Translations under genes and position numbers: made by a program
The notes under the pieces: model-generated
The model's input: the letters and a program-made list of their open reading frames with translations, nothing else
Told to the model about the DNA's origin: nothing
Database searches by the model: none
Part shown: piece by piece, positions 7,255-16,593 of the stretch
Layout of the letters: the number at the start of each line of letters is the position of its first letter
Position numbering within the stretch: the stretch's first letter is position 1
From: Bacteroidales bacterium UBA3297
Lineage (GTDB): Bacteria; Bacteroidota; Bacteroidia; Bacteroidales; Paludibacteraceae
NCBI GenBank assembly: GCA_002362105.1
Contig: DETD01000025.1
Location: 1 to 53,854, forward strand
DNA: 53,854 nt
Direction: 5' to 3'

Positions 7255-8889
7255 ATGGAAGATATCAAGAAATTATTAGCAAAAGTAGCTCCAGGCAAGG
7301 AGGTTGCAGAAGGTACCCAGTACCCTACAATAGAGCTTGAGCCTAATGAGGTTAGAGCCGTTGCCAAGAAGTTGAAGGAAGCTGGTTTCGACTATCTCAT
7401 CAACCTTACCGGCGTTGACTATACCGACGCCCTTGGCACCGTTTACCACATTTCGTCGAGCACTAACAAGACCGCTGTTGTGGTTTTGAAGACCAAGACC
7501 GCAGACCGCGAGAACCCTGTTCTTTATACGGTTTGCGACATTTGGAAGTCGGCGGACCTTTACGAACGTGAAGTATTCGACTTTTACGGCATCCGTTTCA
7601 TTGACCACCCAGACATGCGCCGCATTTTCTTGCGTGGCGACTGGAAAGGCTTCCCTTTCAGAAAGGACTATAACGAGGTCAACGAGATGCCTACAACCAA
7701 CGTCAACATCGACGATTTGGAGACTCTGCCTTCTATCACTTTCGACAAAGAAGGTAAGATTGTAGAGAAGACCAAACAGTTGTTCGACAACAACGAATAT
7801 GTTGTCAACTTCGGTCCTCAACACCCTGCTACCCACGGTGTGCTTCACCTCCGTGTTTCGCTCGATGGTGAGATTGTTAAGAAAGTTGACCCTAACTTCG
7901 GATACATTCACCGTGGTATTGAGAAAATGTGCGAAAGCCTTACTTACCCACAAATTCTCCCTTACACCGAACGTCTAGACTATCTGTCAGGCTCCATCAA
8001 CCGCCACGCATTCTGCATGTGCGTTGAAAAGGCAGCCGGAATTGAAGTTCCACAGCGCGCACAATACATCCGTTGTATTTTCGACGAGTTGACCCGTATT
8101 GCTTCCCACTTGCTGGGTTGGGGTTGTATGGCCATGGATATGGGTGCGATTACCGCCTTCATCTACGGTATGCGCGACCGTGAAAAGATTATGGACATCT
8201 TCGAAGAGAACGCAGGTGGCCGTCTGATGCCGGCATACAGCATCATTGGTGGTTTGACCAAAGATGTAGTGCCAAACTTCCAACAGACCATCAGCGAGTT
8301 CGTTGCATATATGCGCGAGTCTATCAAGGAATACCACACCCTGTTCACTGGCAACCCTATCGCAACCGGCCGTATGCACAACGTGGGCTGGCTGACCAAG
8401 GAGACTGCAGTGGCATTGGGTACTACTGGTCCGACCGGACGTGCCTCTGGTTGGAGCAACGACGTCCGCAAGATAGCTCCATACGCAGCATACGACAAGG
8501 TAAAGTTCAAAGAAGTACTACGTAATACCGACACCTGCAAAGGTGATTCGTTCGACCGATACATCATCCGTTTGGATGAGGTGTTGGAATCTCTCAACAT
8601 CATTGAGCAACTGAACGAGAACCTGCCAGACGACGGCGTTAACGTAAAAGTACCAGCCATCGTAAAATTGCCTGAAGGCGAATACTACCAGCGTGCAGAG
8701 TCTGCCCGCGGCGATTTTGGTGTCTACATCAAGAGCGACGGCAACAAGAACCCATACCGTGTGAAATTCCGTTCACCATGTATGACCCTGATTAGCGCTC
8801 TCGATCCTCTTTGCAAGGGCGAGAAGATTGCCGATTTGATCACTATTGGAGCATCGCTCGACTACGTAATTCCATGTGCCGACCGATAA
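7255..8889 (+). CDS. nuoCD: NADH-quinone oxidoreductase fused subunits C and D
   Basis: A single 544-residue polypeptide combining the 30-kDa (C) and 49-kDa (D) subunits. Residues 1-150 form the C domain, with the signature DLYEREVFDFYGI at 101-113 and HPDMRRI. After a linker the D domain begins with NFGPQHPATHGVLHL (185-199), YIHRGIEK and the quinone-site residues His and Tyr expected in this region. The D domain lies at the quinone cavity next to NuoB. The fusion is also known in Enterobacteria and Bacteroidota. The gene starts three bases after nuoB stops. Confidence 0.96.
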   Translation: MEDIKKLLAKVAPGKEVAEGTQYPTIELEPNEVRAVAKKLKEAGFDYLINLTGVDYTDALGTVYHISSSTNKTAVVVLKTKTADRENPVLYTVCDIWKSADLYEREVFDFYGIRFIDHPDMRRIFLRGDWKGFPFRKDYNEVNEMPTTNVNIDDLETLPSITFDKEGKIVEKTKQLFDNNEYVVNFGPQHPATHGVLHLRVSLDGEIVKKVDPNFGYIHRGIEKMCESLTYPQILPYTERLDYLSGSINRHAFCMCVEKAAGIEVPQRAQYIRCIFDELTRIASHLLGWGCMAMDMGAITAFIYGMRDREKIMDIFEENAGGRLMPAYSIIGGLTKDVVPNFQQTISEFVAYMRESIKEYHTLFTGNPIATGRMHNVGWLTKETAVALGTTGPTGRASGWSNDVRKIAPYAAYDKVKFKEVLRNTDTCKGDSFDRYIIRLDEVLESLNIIEQLNENLPDDGVNVKVPAIVKLPEGEYYQRAESARGDFGVYIKSDGNKNPYRVKFRSPCMTLISALDPLCKGEKIADLITIGASLDYVIPCADR

Positions 8890-8922
8890 ACCGATAAGAA
8901 CACATAAACAAACGAGAAAATT

Positions 8923-10002
8923 ATGTCATTAGAATTAATAGATGGTATAAACAAGATTCACGAGTTTTTGACTAGCAACATCGAAGCCGCTTGGGTAGTG
9001 AGTCTTATCGAATACGTTCTAGTGGGTCTCGGCTTCTTGACGTTATATGCGCTTATAGCCTTGTTCCTCATCATCTTTGAACGTAAGATTTGTGCGTATT
9101 TCCAGTGTCGTCTTGGTCCAAACCGTGTAGGTCCTTGGGGTATCTTCCAGGTGTTTGCCGACATGGTGAAGATTTTGATTAAGGAAATCATTCCGCTGAA
9201 GCACAACGACAAATTGTTGTTCTATGCGGCACCATTCATCGTCATCATGGGTTCACTGCTCACCTTCGGTGGTTTGCAGTTCGCAGAAGGCGTCCATGGT
9301 GTAGACTTCAATGTAGGTGTTTTCTACCTGCTGGCAGTATCGTCAATCAGCATTATCGGTGTTATGTTGGCCGGTTGGTCAAGTAACAACAAATACTCGC
9401 TGATTGGTGCTATGCGAAGTGGTGCGCAGGTTATCAGCTTCGAGCTTTCAGCCTGTCTGTCAATGATGGCTATTGTAATTTTGGGCGGTTCTATGAACTT
9501 GTCTGACCTGATGGCAGCCCAAGAAGATGTTTGGTTTATCTTCCAGTCACCATTCACAGTGGTTGCATTGGTTATCTACCTAATCGCAGCACATGCAGAA
9601 ACCAACCGTGGTCCATTCGACTTGCCTGAAGCAGAATCGGAGTTGACCGCAGGTTACCACGTAGAATACTCAGGTATCACATTCGGTTTCTTCTATGTAG
9701 GTGAATACTGTAACTTGTTCATCAACGCAGCAATTGGAACATTGGTGTTCTTGGGCGGTTGGCAAGCATTCCACCTTCCTTTTGCAGGTTGTGAAGGCTT
9801 CAACGCCGTTATGGATGCCATTCCAAGCTATGTATGGATGTTTGGCAAGACCCTCTTGCTCATCTTCTTAAGTTTGTGGGTACGCTGGACCTTCCCACGT
9901 TTACGTATCGACCAATTATTGCGCCTTGAATGGAAAATTATGTTGCCATTCAGCCTTGCCAACATTTTGTTGATGGCTATTTGGGTTGCATTAGTTAAAT
10001 AA
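8923..10002 (+). CDS. nuoH: NADH-quinone oxidoreductase subunit H
   Basis: A 359-residue membrane subunit with about eight to nine helices that shapes the quinone chamber. Conserved motifs are present: the GPNRVGPWGIFQVFADMVK loop, KEIIPLKHND, and AETNRGPFDLPEAESELTAGYHVEYSG with its cluster of conserved acidic residues linked to the E-channel. It follows nuoCD after 33 bases and is followed by nuoI after 11. Confidence 0.96.
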   Translation: MSLELIDGINKIHEFLTSNIEAAWVVSLIEYVLVGLGFLTLYALIALFLIIFERKICAYFQCRLGPNRVGPWGIFQVFADMVKILIKEIIPLKHNDKLLFYAAPFIVIMGSLLTFGGLQFAEGVHGVDFNVGVFYLLAVSSISIIGVMLAGWSSNNKYSLIGAMRSGAQVISFELSACLSMMAIVILGGSMNLSDLMAAQEDVWFIFQSPFTVVALVIYLIAAHAETNRGPFDLPEAESELTAGYHVEYSGITFGFFYVGEYCNLFINAAIGTLVFLGGWQAFHLPFAGCEGFNAVMDAIPSYVWMFGKTLLLIFLSLWVRWTFPRLRIDQLLRLEWKIMLPFSLANILLMAIWVALVK

Positions 10003-10013
10003 GCAGAGAAAAA

Positions 10014-10559
10014 ATGAAAAAGTATTTCACAGACATATTTTCAGGCATTTGGAATTTGCTGAAGGGTATGAAAATCACCGGTAAAGTGTTGGTCAGCCCA
10101 GCTGTAACCGAGTGCTACCCTGAAAAGAGAGACGAACTTCAGCCCAAAGAACGTTTCCGTGCCGAGCTAACCATGCCGCACAACGAAAACAACGAGCACA
10201 AGTGCACCGCCTGCGGAATTTGCGCAATGAACTGCCCTAACCAGACTATTACAGTTAAAAAGAGCAAGATCACTGACGAAAACGGCAAGCCTAAAATCGT
10301 ATTGGACCAATACCTCTACGACATTGGCAGCTGTATTTTCTGCGGCCTTTGTACCAGAGTGTGTCCACAAGGCGCTATTGAGTTCACCAACAACTTCGAG
10401 CACGCAGTCTACACCCGCAGCAAGCTGATCAAGCAATTGAACAAGCCGGGCAGCAAAAAGGTGGAGGTTGCAAAACCGGCAGCGCCTGCGGCAAAACCTG
10501 CACAAGCCGGACAGAACGAAGTGGCTGCGCCTAAACAAGAAAACGAAAACAAACAATAA
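10014..10559 (+). CDS. nuoI: NADH-quinone oxidoreductase subunit I (two 4Fe-4S clusters)
   Basis: A ferredoxin-like subunit of 181 residues carrying clusters N6a and N6b. The two CxxCxxCxxxCP motifs are at Cys64/67/70/74 and Cys107/110/113/117. The fold ends near residue 145; the last 34 residues form a Lys/Ala/Pro-rich tail that ends in Glu/Asn/Lys and is unlikely to be structured. In the usual 14-subunit enzyme these clusters receive electrons from NuoG, which is absent from this operon. Confidence 0.95.
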   Translation: MKKYFTDIFSGIWNLLKGMKITGKVLVSPAVTECYPEKRDELQPKERFRAELTMPHNENNEHKCTACGICAMNCPNQTITVKKSKITDENGKPKIVLDQYLYDIGSCIFCGLCTRVCPQGAIEFTNNFEHAVYTRSKLIKQLNKPGSKKVEVAKPAAPAAKPAQAGQNEVAAPKQENENKQ

Positions 10560-10561
10560 TC

Positions 10562-11101
10562 ATGGAACTAATAACAGCAAACAATATCATATTCGCGCTA
10601 CTATCGGTGGTAGTTCTGGGATGTGGACTGCTTTCTGTGCTGACTGAAAAGCTGATGCACGCGGCATTCTACCTCTTTTTGACACTGGTAGGCGTGGCAG
10701 GTCTATACCTGCAAATGAGTTACGACTTCCTGGCGGCAGCCCAGTTGTCGGTATATGCTGGCGGCATACTTATGCTTTTCATCTTCGCCATTGTGTTAGT
10801 ACACAAAATCGGTGAGAACAGCGAGCATGTACGCATGGGCAAAAAGGTTTGGGCTGGCATAGCCGCTTTCTGCGGTATTGCAGTCGTTCTTTGCACCATG
10901 TTCTTATTCGGAAACTTCAGCGCAGACCCAAGTACAGACCAATTTACAGAAACCGTCAACATGGAACTTATTGGTCGCACCTTGCTGGGCACTGGCAAGC
11001 ACCAATATCTGTTACCTTTCGAGGCTACAGGTATCCTTTTGCTGGCCTGCATCATCGGTGCACTTGTAATCGCTAACAAGGAAAAGGAGGATAAAGAATG
11101 A
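10562..11101 (+). CDS. nuoJ: NADH-quinone oxidoreductase subunit J
   Basis: A 179-residue membrane subunit with five predicted helices. The conserved helix with AAAQLSVYAGGILMLFIFAIVLV, containing the pi-bulge Tyr/Gly region seen in NuoJ proteins, is at about residues 58-80. It starts two bases after nuoI and its stop overlaps the nuoK start by four bases (ATGA), indicating translational coupling. Confidence 0.95.
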   Translation: MELITANNIIFALLSVVVLGCGLLSVLTEKLMHAAFYLFLTLVGVAGLYLQMSYDFLAAAQLSVYAGGILMLFIFAIVLVHKIGENSEHVRMGKKVWAGIAAFCGIAVVLCTMFLFGNFSADPSTDQFTETVNMELIGRTLLGTGKHQYLLPFEATGILLLACIIGALVIANKEKEDKE

Positions 11102-11406
11102 TACCAGTTCAGTTTTATTTGGTAATCAGCACATTGTTGTTCTTCATCGGTGTGTTTGGTTTCATTTCCCGTAAGAATTTGATCGGTTTGCTTATGTCAA
11201 TCGAGCTTATCCTTAACGCGGTTAACATCAACTTCGTAGCATTCAACCGCTACTTGTTCCCTAACCAGATTGAAGGTTATATCTACAGTTTGTTCATCAT
11301 TGTGGTTGCCGCTGCCGAAACTGCAGTCGCCATCGCCATCATCATGAACGTTTACCGCAGAATGGGTAACGAGACTGTAAAGAGTATTAAAGAGTTAAAG
11401 AACTAA
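11098..11406 (+). CDS. nuoK: NADH-quinone oxidoreductase subunit K
   Basis: A 102-residue, three-helix subunit. Two conserved membrane glutamates of the proton path are visible: one in LMSIELILNAVNINFVAF and one in VVAAAETAVAIAIIMNVYR. The start codon overlaps the end of nuoJ. The short hydrophilic tail (VKSIKELKN) is normal for the family. Confidence 0.96.
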   Translation: MIPVQFYLVISTLLFFIGVFGFISRKNLIGLLMSIELILNAVNINFVAFNRYLFPNQIEGYIYSLFIIVVAAAETAVAIAIIMNVYRRMGNETVKSIKELKN

Positions 11407-11422
11407 AGCATAATACAGAAAC

Positions 11423-13423
11423 ATGGAAATTACATCAATAGCTCCCTGGATTCTTCTTTTGCCGTTCTTAATGTTCATCTTCTTAGGCCTTACAGCGCAT
11501 AAGTTCAGTGGACAGACTTCGGCAAAAATCGGAACCACAGCTTTCGGTATTGTAGCTATATTGTGCTACTATGTTGCAGGCCGTTACTTCTTTGGCAACT
11601 TCTCAGTATTGGATGCCAACGGCTTTGAAGTATTTAATAAGACAGGTGAGATTTACAACCAGATTACCGTCTTCAACTGGACCTGGATGCAAATGACCGA
11701 GAATCTGACCATCCACATCGGTTTCTATCTCGACCCTATTTCTGCTATGATGCTGGTCGTTATCGCAACCGTTTCGCTAATGGTCCACATCTACAGCTAC
11801 GGCTATATGTTCGAGCACGGTCATTTCGACGAGGGTATGTCTCGTTACTACGCTGTATTGTCTTTGTTCTCATTCGCTATGTTGGGTTTGGTGCTTGCAA
11901 CCAACATCTTCCAGATGTATATCTTCTGGGAGTTGGTGGGTGTGTCGTCATTCCTCCTTATCGGCTACTACTTCTTCAAGCCAGCAGCCGTCAGCGCATG
12001 TAAGAAGGCGTTCATCGTAACCCGTTTTGCCGATATGTTCTTCTTGATCGGCATATTGATTCTTTCTTACCACACTCAGACTTTCGACTTCGACCAGTTG
12101 AACGCCGACAACGCAAAACACGTTCTCGACAGTTTCTCCATCACGGATGGAAGCAGAGGTATCACCTTCTTGGGTTTCCCTCTCATCACCATCGCGACCT
12201 TCTGTATCTTCTTAGGAGGTGCTGGTAAGAGTGCAATGTTCCCATTCCACATCTGGTTGCCAGATGCCATGGAAGGTCCTACTCCATCATCAGCCCTCAT
12301 CCACGCTGCAACCATGGTTGTGGCAGGAGTATTCTTGGTAGCCCGTTTGTTCCCTGTTTATTCATTTGCAGCACCTGAAGTGTTGAACGCTATCTGCTAC
12401 ATTGGTGCGTTCACCGCATTGTTCGCTGCAATCATTGCAGTGGCACAAACCGACATCAAACGTGTATTGGCCTTCTCTACCATCTCACAGATTGCTTACA
12501 TGATGGTTGCACTTGGTGTTGCACGTTTCGGGAACCACGAGAGCGAGCTCGGATTCACCGCATCCATGATGCACTTGTTCACTCACGCTATGTTCAAGGC
12601 TATGTTGTTCTTGTGCTGCGGTTGTATCATCCACTGCGTAGAAAGCAACGAGATGAGCAAGATGGGCGGTTTGAAGAAATATATGCCAATCACCTACTGG
12701 TGTTTCCTTATCGGCTGTTTGGCAATTGCAGGTATTCCAATTTTCTCAGGTTTCTATTCAAAGGGCGAAATTCTCACAGCCTGCCTTGAGAACGGTTACA
12801 CTGCAATCTATGTGGTAATGACGCTGACCGCAGGTCTGACCGCATTCTATATGTTCCGCTTGTTCTTCCACATTTTCCACTACGAGGAAAATCCTGAATA
12901 TGCGACAAGCCACCACAAGCCACACGACCAGGGTTGGCAGATGACCCTGCCACTGATTGTGTTCGCAGTCCTGACCGTAGGGTTCGTCTTCTTGCCAGGT
13001 TTCAACAATGCGATTACAGCAACCCGCACCTATATGGAAATGCCTACCAACTGGACAGTTGAGGGCATCAGCATCGCTGTCGCATTGCTTGGCATTGCAA
13101 TCGCATTCTTCCTTTACTACAAAAAGAACGAAAAGCCAGCAAACATCATGGCAAAATGCCCTGCTCTTTGCGAGTTCGTTTACAACCGTATGAAGATTGA
13201 CGAAATTTGGTACGGCATCACCCGCTCATTCATCTTCGGTGTTATCTGTAAGTCAATCGCTTGGTTCGACCACAACTGCATCGACGGCTTTATGAACCTC
13301 TGCGCATGGATTACCCAGAAGGTATCTTTGGAAACCAAAGATGCACAAAGCGGAAATGTACAACAGTATGTTTGGGTGTTCATTATGGGCGTTGTAACAA
13401 TCGCATTCTTGGCACTCTACTAA
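11423..13423 (+). CDS. nuoL: NADH-quinone oxidoreductase subunit L (antiporter-like)
   Basis: A 666-residue proton-pumping subunit of the distal membrane arm, with 14 core helices plus the long lateral helix at the C-terminus. Hallmarks are the WELVGVSSFLLIGYYF segment with the conserved membrane Glu, the motif PFHIWLPDAMEGPTPSSALIHAATMV, and Lys residues in TDIKRVLAFSTISQ. Length is normal for NuoL. It lies 16 bases after nuoK. Confidence 0.97.
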   Translation: MEITSIAPWILLLPFLMFIFLGLTAHKFSGQTSAKIGTTAFGIVAILCYYVAGRYFFGNFSVLDANGFEVFNKTGEIYNQITVFNWTWMQMTENLTIHIGFYLDPISAMMLVVIATVSLMVHIYSYGYMFEHGHFDEGMSRYYAVLSLFSFAMLGLVLATNIFQMYIFWELVGVSSFLLIGYYFFKPAAVSACKKAFIVTRFADMFFLIGILILSYHTQTFDFDQLNADNAKHVLDSFSITDGSRGITFLGFPLITIATFCIFLGGAGKSAMFPFHIWLPDAMEGPTPSSALIHAATMVVAGVFLVARLFPVYSFAAPEVLNAICYIGAFTALFAAIIAVAQTDIKRVLAFSTISQIAYMMVALGVARFGNHESELGFTASMMHLFTHAMFKAMLFLCCGCIIHCVESNEMSKMGGLKKYMPITYWCFLIGCLAIAGIPIFSGFYSKGEILTACLENGYTAIYVVMTLTAGLTAFYMFRLFFHIFHYEENPEYATSHHKPHDQGWQMTLPLIVFAVLTVGFVFLPGFNNAITATRTYMEMPTNWTVEGISIAVALLGIAIAFFLYYKKNEKPANIMAKCPALCEFVYNRMKIDEIWYGITRSFIFGVICKSIAWFDHNCIDGFMNLCAWITQKVSLETKDAQSGNVQQYVWVFIMGVVTIAFLALY

Positions 13424-13444
13424 TAACCGAAAAAATTCAAACCA

Positions 13445-15004
13445 ATGAGTGAATTTATTTTATTATATTTTGTAATCATTCCTTTGGTGATGATGGGTGT
13501 TCTCTACCTGATTCCAGGTGAGAAGAAAAACGCTATCCGTTACACAATGGCCGGCGGTTCTGCCCTATTGGTTGCCCTTGCAGCCTACATAACCATCGGA
13601 TTTTTTGAACAGCGCGCAGCAGGTATGACTCAGCCATACTTGTTCACCGCAAGCAAAGTATGGTACGAAGGTTTCCTTAACATCCACCTTTCTTTGGGTG
13701 TTGACGGTATTTCAGTAGCCATGCTGGTGCTTTCTTCGGTCATCACCTTCACGGGTTCGTTCGCATCGTTTGCAATAGAAGACAAGGCTAAAGAATACTT
13801 CTTGTGGTTCCTGATGCTTTCAATCGGTGTGTTTGGTTTCTTCATTTCCATCGACCTCTTCACCATGTTCCTCTTCTACGAGGTAGCGCTCATCCCTATG
13901 TACCTGCTTATCGGTCTTTGGGGTAGCGGACCAAAGGAATACGCCGCAATGAAGTTGACCCTTATGCTGATGGGTGGTTCCGCATTCCTTATGGTGGGTA
14001 TCTTCGGTATCTACTTCATGTCAGTTCCTGAAGGTGGCGTTCCTACATTCGAGATGGTTGAGTTGATGAAGAACGTCAGCACATACATGCCAATCGAATG
14101 GCAGCACGTCTTCTTCTGCCTCACTTTTGTCGGTTTCGGCGTGTTGGGAGCTATGTTCCCATTCCACACATGGTCGCCCGATGGTCATGCCAGCGCACCT
14201 ACAGCCGTATCAATGCTCCACGCCGGTGTATTGATGAAACTTGGAGGTTACGGATGCTTCCGCGTTGCAATGTGCCTGATGCCACAAGCTTCTGCAGACC
14301 TTGGTTGGATTTTCTTAATCCTTACCGGTACATCGGTCTTCTATGGTGCTTACAGCGCATGCGTACAAAACGACTTGAAATACATCAACGCATACTCTTC
14401 AGTTAGCCACTGCGGTATGGTGCTTTTCGCCTTACTGATGATGAACAACACAGCCTTCACCGGAGCATTCCTACAGATGCTTTCACACGGTTTGATGACC
14501 GCTTTGTTCTTCAGCCTTATCGGTAGCATCTACGGCCGTACCCACACCCGCGACATCCGTCTGATGGGTGGTATGATGAACATTATGCCTGTGCTTTGTG
14601 TTTGTTACGTTATTGCAGGTATGGCATCACTCGGTTTGCCAGGCTTGAGCGGTTTCGTAGCAGAAATGAACATCTTCGTTGGTTCGTTCCAGCGTTCTGT
14701 TCTCGCATTCGAAGAAGGCAACTGGATGTTCCTCATCTTCACCATACTGGCATGTACTTCAATCGTAATTACAGCAGTTTACATTCTGCGTGTGGTTGGC
14801 AAGATGCTGTTTGGTCCTATCCAAGACCAGCACCATGCCACTCTTACCGATGCAAACTACTATGAAAAGGTTGCTGCATTCGGACTCATTATTTGCGTGG
14901 CAGCAATCGGTATGTTCCCTTCTGTTTGGACAGACCTGCTCAACATCAGTCTTCCAAACTTGGTGAGCCTGTTCGCCGACAAAACAATTGTAGCACCATT
15001 CTAA
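13445..15004 (+). CDS. nuoM: NADH-quinone oxidoreductase subunit M (antiporter-like)
   Basis: A 519-residue proton-pumping subunit homologous to NuoL and NuoN. Visible motifs are LFYEVALIPMYLLIGLWG with the membrane Glu, MFPFHTWSPDGHASAPTAVSMLHAGV, and the Lys-bearing NDLKYINAYSSVSHCG. The spacing to nuoL is 21 bases and to nuoN 19, consistent with one operon. Confidence 0.97.
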   Translation: MSEFILLYFVIIPLVMMGVLYLIPGEKKNAIRYTMAGGSALLVALAAYITIGFFEQRAAGMTQPYLFTASKVWYEGFLNIHLSLGVDGISVAMLVLSSVITFTGSFASFAIEDKAKEYFLWFLMLSIGVFGFFISIDLFTMFLFYEVALIPMYLLIGLWGSGPKEYAAMKLTLMLMGGSAFLMVGIFGIYFMSVPEGGVPTFEMVELMKNVSTYMPIEWQHVFFCLTFVGFGVLGAMFPFHTWSPDGHASAPTAVSMLHAGVLMKLGGYGCFRVAMCLMPQASADLGWIFLILTGTSVFYGAYSACVQNDLKYINAYSSVSHCGMVLFALLMMNNTAFTGAFLQMLSHGLMTALFFSLIGSIYGRTHTRDIRLMGGMMNIMPVLCVCYVIAGMASLGLPGLSGFVAEMNIFVGSFQRSVLAFEEGNWMFLIFTILACTSIVITAVYILRVVGKMLFGPIQDQHHATLTDANYYEKVAAFGLIICVAAIGMFPSVWTDLLNISLPNLVSLFADKTIVAPF

Positions 15005-15023
15005 TCAAAGAGGAGACACAAAA

Positions 15024-16481
15024 ATGGATTATAGTCAATTCTTATTAATGAAGCCAGAAATTTCACTGGCACTCACATTAATCGTGCTTTTGATTGCCGA
15101 CCTTTTTATGGGCGAAAAATCAAAGCAGTATTTCCAGCCTTTGGCATTGGTGCTTTTCGCCGCCCACACTGCAATCAACTTCTGCGATTGTTGCGGAGGT
15201 TCTTGTATGGCCGGACAGAGCGAAGCCTTCTCTGGCATGTACATTACATCAAACATCCACGTGTTCGTTAAAAACATGTTGAATGTGGGTACGCTGCTAG
15301 TCTTCCTTTTCTCGTTCGAATGGAACAAGAAAGAGAACAAAGAGCACATTGCTGAATTCTACCTGCTGATGATGGCTACCCTTTTCGGTATGTACCTGAT
15401 GATTTCATGCGGTGACTTCCTGTTGTTCTACATCGGTTTGGAAACAGCCTCTATTCCAATGGCAACATTGGTTGCGTTGAACAAGAAACGTAACGAATCG
15501 GCAGAAGCTGCTGCCAAATACATCCTTACTGCAGGTTTCTCATCTTCGGTTATGCTATTTGGTATTTCTCTGATTTACGGTTCTTGCGGAGGTTCTCTCT
15601 ATTTCTGCGACGTAGTCAAGAACTTCACTGCCGAGCCATTCCAAATTTTGGCAATGATCTTCTTCATGGCAGGTGTAGCCTTTAAGATTTCGTTGGTACC
15701 ATTCCACTTGTGGACTGCCGACACCTACCAGGGTGCGCCAACCAGCGTTACCGCTTACCTTTCTGTAATGTCGAAAGGTGCCGCAGCATTTGCCTTTATG
15801 GTAATTATGTGGAAAGCGTTCAGCAATATCGACGTTAAGTCTACATTTGTATCTTGGACAAACATTCTCTGGTGGATTATCGTTATTACCATTACAGTTG
15901 GTAACATCTTCGCCATCCGTCAGAAGAATTTGAAACGATTCCTTGCGTTCTCTTCTATCTCACAAGCCGGCTACATTATGCTTGGTCTTATGAGCGGAAC
16001 AGCCGAAGGTATGGGTAGCATGGTCTACTACATTCTGGTTTACCTCTTCACCAACCTCGGTGCATTCGGAATCATCAGCAACATTGAAGATAAGAGCGGG
16101 AAAGTTGGCATGGACGACTACAACGGTCTTTACGAAACCAACCCTAAAATGGCAGTTGTTATGATGCTTGCCATGTTCTCGTTGGCAGGTATTCCTCCGT
16201 TTGCCGGTTTCTGGAGCAAGTTCTTCATCTTCGCAAGTGCAGCCCAGGCTGGCGAGTATCTGTTGGTATTCCTCGCATTGGCAAACACCATCATCTCTCT
16301 CTACTACTACTTGCTCGTTGTAAAGGCTATGTTCATCAACAAGAGCGACACCCCTATTGCAACCTTCAAGAGCGACAAGATGAGCTTGATTGGTATTACC
16401 GTTTGTACTGTAGGTTTCTTGTTCCTCGGCTTCATCAGCCAGATTTACGAACAAATTATCGCATGGTCTTTCGGCATTTGA
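15024..16481 (+). CDS. nuoN: NADH-quinone oxidoreductase subunit N (antiporter-like)
   Basis: A 485-residue proton-pumping subunit and the last gene of the operon. The key membrane Glu is in YIGLETASIPMATLVAL, and the family motifs PFHLWTADTYQGAPTSVTAYLS and KRFLAFSSISQAGYIML follow. A small Cys-rich loop (NFCDCCGGSC) near residue 50 is unusual for the family and lies between the first helices. A strong terminator follows 24 bases after the stop codon. Confidence 0.96.
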   Translation: MDYSQFLLMKPEISLALTLIVLLIADLFMGEKSKQYFQPLALVLFAAHTAINFCDCCGGSCMAGQSEAFSGMYITSNIHVFVKNMLNVGTLLVFLFSFEWNKKENKEHIAEFYLLMMATLFGMYLMISCGDFLLFYIGLETASIPMATLVALNKKRNESAEAAAKYILTAGFSSSVMLFGISLIYGSCGGSLYFCDVVKNFTAEPFQILAMIFFMAGVAFKISLVPFHLWTADTYQGAPTSVTAYLSVMSKGAAAFAFMVIMWKAFSNIDVKSTFVSWTNILWWIIVITITVGNIFAIRQKNLKRFLAFSSISQAGYIMLGLMSGTAEGMGSMVYYILVYLFTNLGAFGIISNIEDKSGKVGMDDYNGLYETNPKMAVVMMLAMFSLAGIPPFAGFWSKFFIFASAAQAGEYLLVFLALANTIISLYYYLLVVKAMFINKSDTPIATFKSDKMSLIGITVCTVGFLFLGFISQIYEQIIAWSFGI

Positions 16482-16505
16482 TTGGAATAGTTTCCTTTAC
16501 GATAG

Positions 16506-16540
16506 AAAAAGGAGAAAACTTCGGGTTTTCTCCTTTTTTT
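16506..16540 (+). terminator. Intrinsic terminator of the nuo operon
   Basis: AAAAGGAGAAAA pairs with TTTTCTCCTTTT around a CTTCGGG loop, followed by a run of seven T. This marks the end of the complex I operon. Confidence 0.9.
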
Positions 16541-16563
16541 ATTTATAAATAGTGCAATATGTG

Positions 16564-16571
16564 TAATTTTG
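16564..16571 (+). promoter_or_regulatory. TAATTTTG -7 promoter box before the flippase-like gene
   Basis: TAATTTTG matches TAnnTTTG, 22 bases before the ATG at 16594 and just after the nuo terminator. A T-rich stretch lies at the -33 position. Confidence 0.5.
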
Positions 16572-16593
16572 CAACGAAACAAAATCTACAGGC

